A stretch of 6,091 bases of DNA from an uncultured Oscillospiraceae bacterium (GTDB taxonomy: Bacteria > Bacillota > Clostridia > Oscillospirales > Oscillospiraceae), in contig CAKTKU010000037.1 of NCBI GenBank assembly GCA_934572335.1, forward strand, positions 1 through 6,091, written 5' to 3'. This document shows, piece after piece, positions 6,084 through 6,091 of this stretch; positions within the stretch are counted from its first letter, which is position 1; each line of letters begins with the position of its first letter. A program made the translations under genes and the position numbers. Below the pieces are notes generated by a model, which saw only the letters and a list, made by a program, of their open reading frames with translations, was not told where the DNA came from and made no database searches.

Positions 6084-6091
6084 AGCGCAAA

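Overview
The window looks like chromosomal DNA from a GC-rich member of the Clostridia (Firmicutes), possibly a gut Oscillospiraceae-type organism. The reasons are GC-rich genes separated by AT-rich gaps, GGAGG-type ribosome binding sites, sigma-A promoters with 17-bp spacers, intrinsic terminators after transcription units, and four proteins of types familiar from this group. The taxonomic guess is inference. All real genes lie on the minus strand, so transcription runs right to left.

Right edge (about 5938-6091): an intrinsic terminator closes a gene outside the window. A clear promoter (TTGAAA, 17 bp, TACAAT) then drives a single gene, a metal-dependent sn-glycerol-1-phosphate dehydrogenase of the AraM/EgsA family (4699-5937). 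That unit ends at a strong intrinsic terminator (4646-4684).

Middle (437-4592): an AT-rich gap precedes a three-gene unit made of glycerol kinase (glpK), a HAD-IIA (NagD/AraL-type) phosphatase, and a multi-pass protein O-mannosyltransferase-like enzyme (GT39/PMT) with a discoidin-like domain inserted before its catalytic loop. Gaps are 16 and 42 bp, and the unit ends at an 11-bp-stem terminator (365-415).

Left edge (1-316): a consensus promoter (TTGACA, 17 bp, TATTAT) reads left into a tRNA-Ala(GGC) gene cut off by the window start. Between promoter and tRNA lie two extra exact copies of the first 22 bases of this tRNA, each followed by sequence that is not a normal tRNA.

Taken together, the dehydrogenase, phosphatase and kinase could convert dihydroxyacetone phosphate to sn-glycerol-1-phosphate, to glycerol, to sn-glycerol-3-phosphate, which would be an indirect route to the lipid precursor. 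This is a hypothesis from gene content only. The most unusual structure seen is the tandem tRNA 5'-fragment array in the tRNA-Ala leader. No mobile element, CRISPR array or defence system was found.
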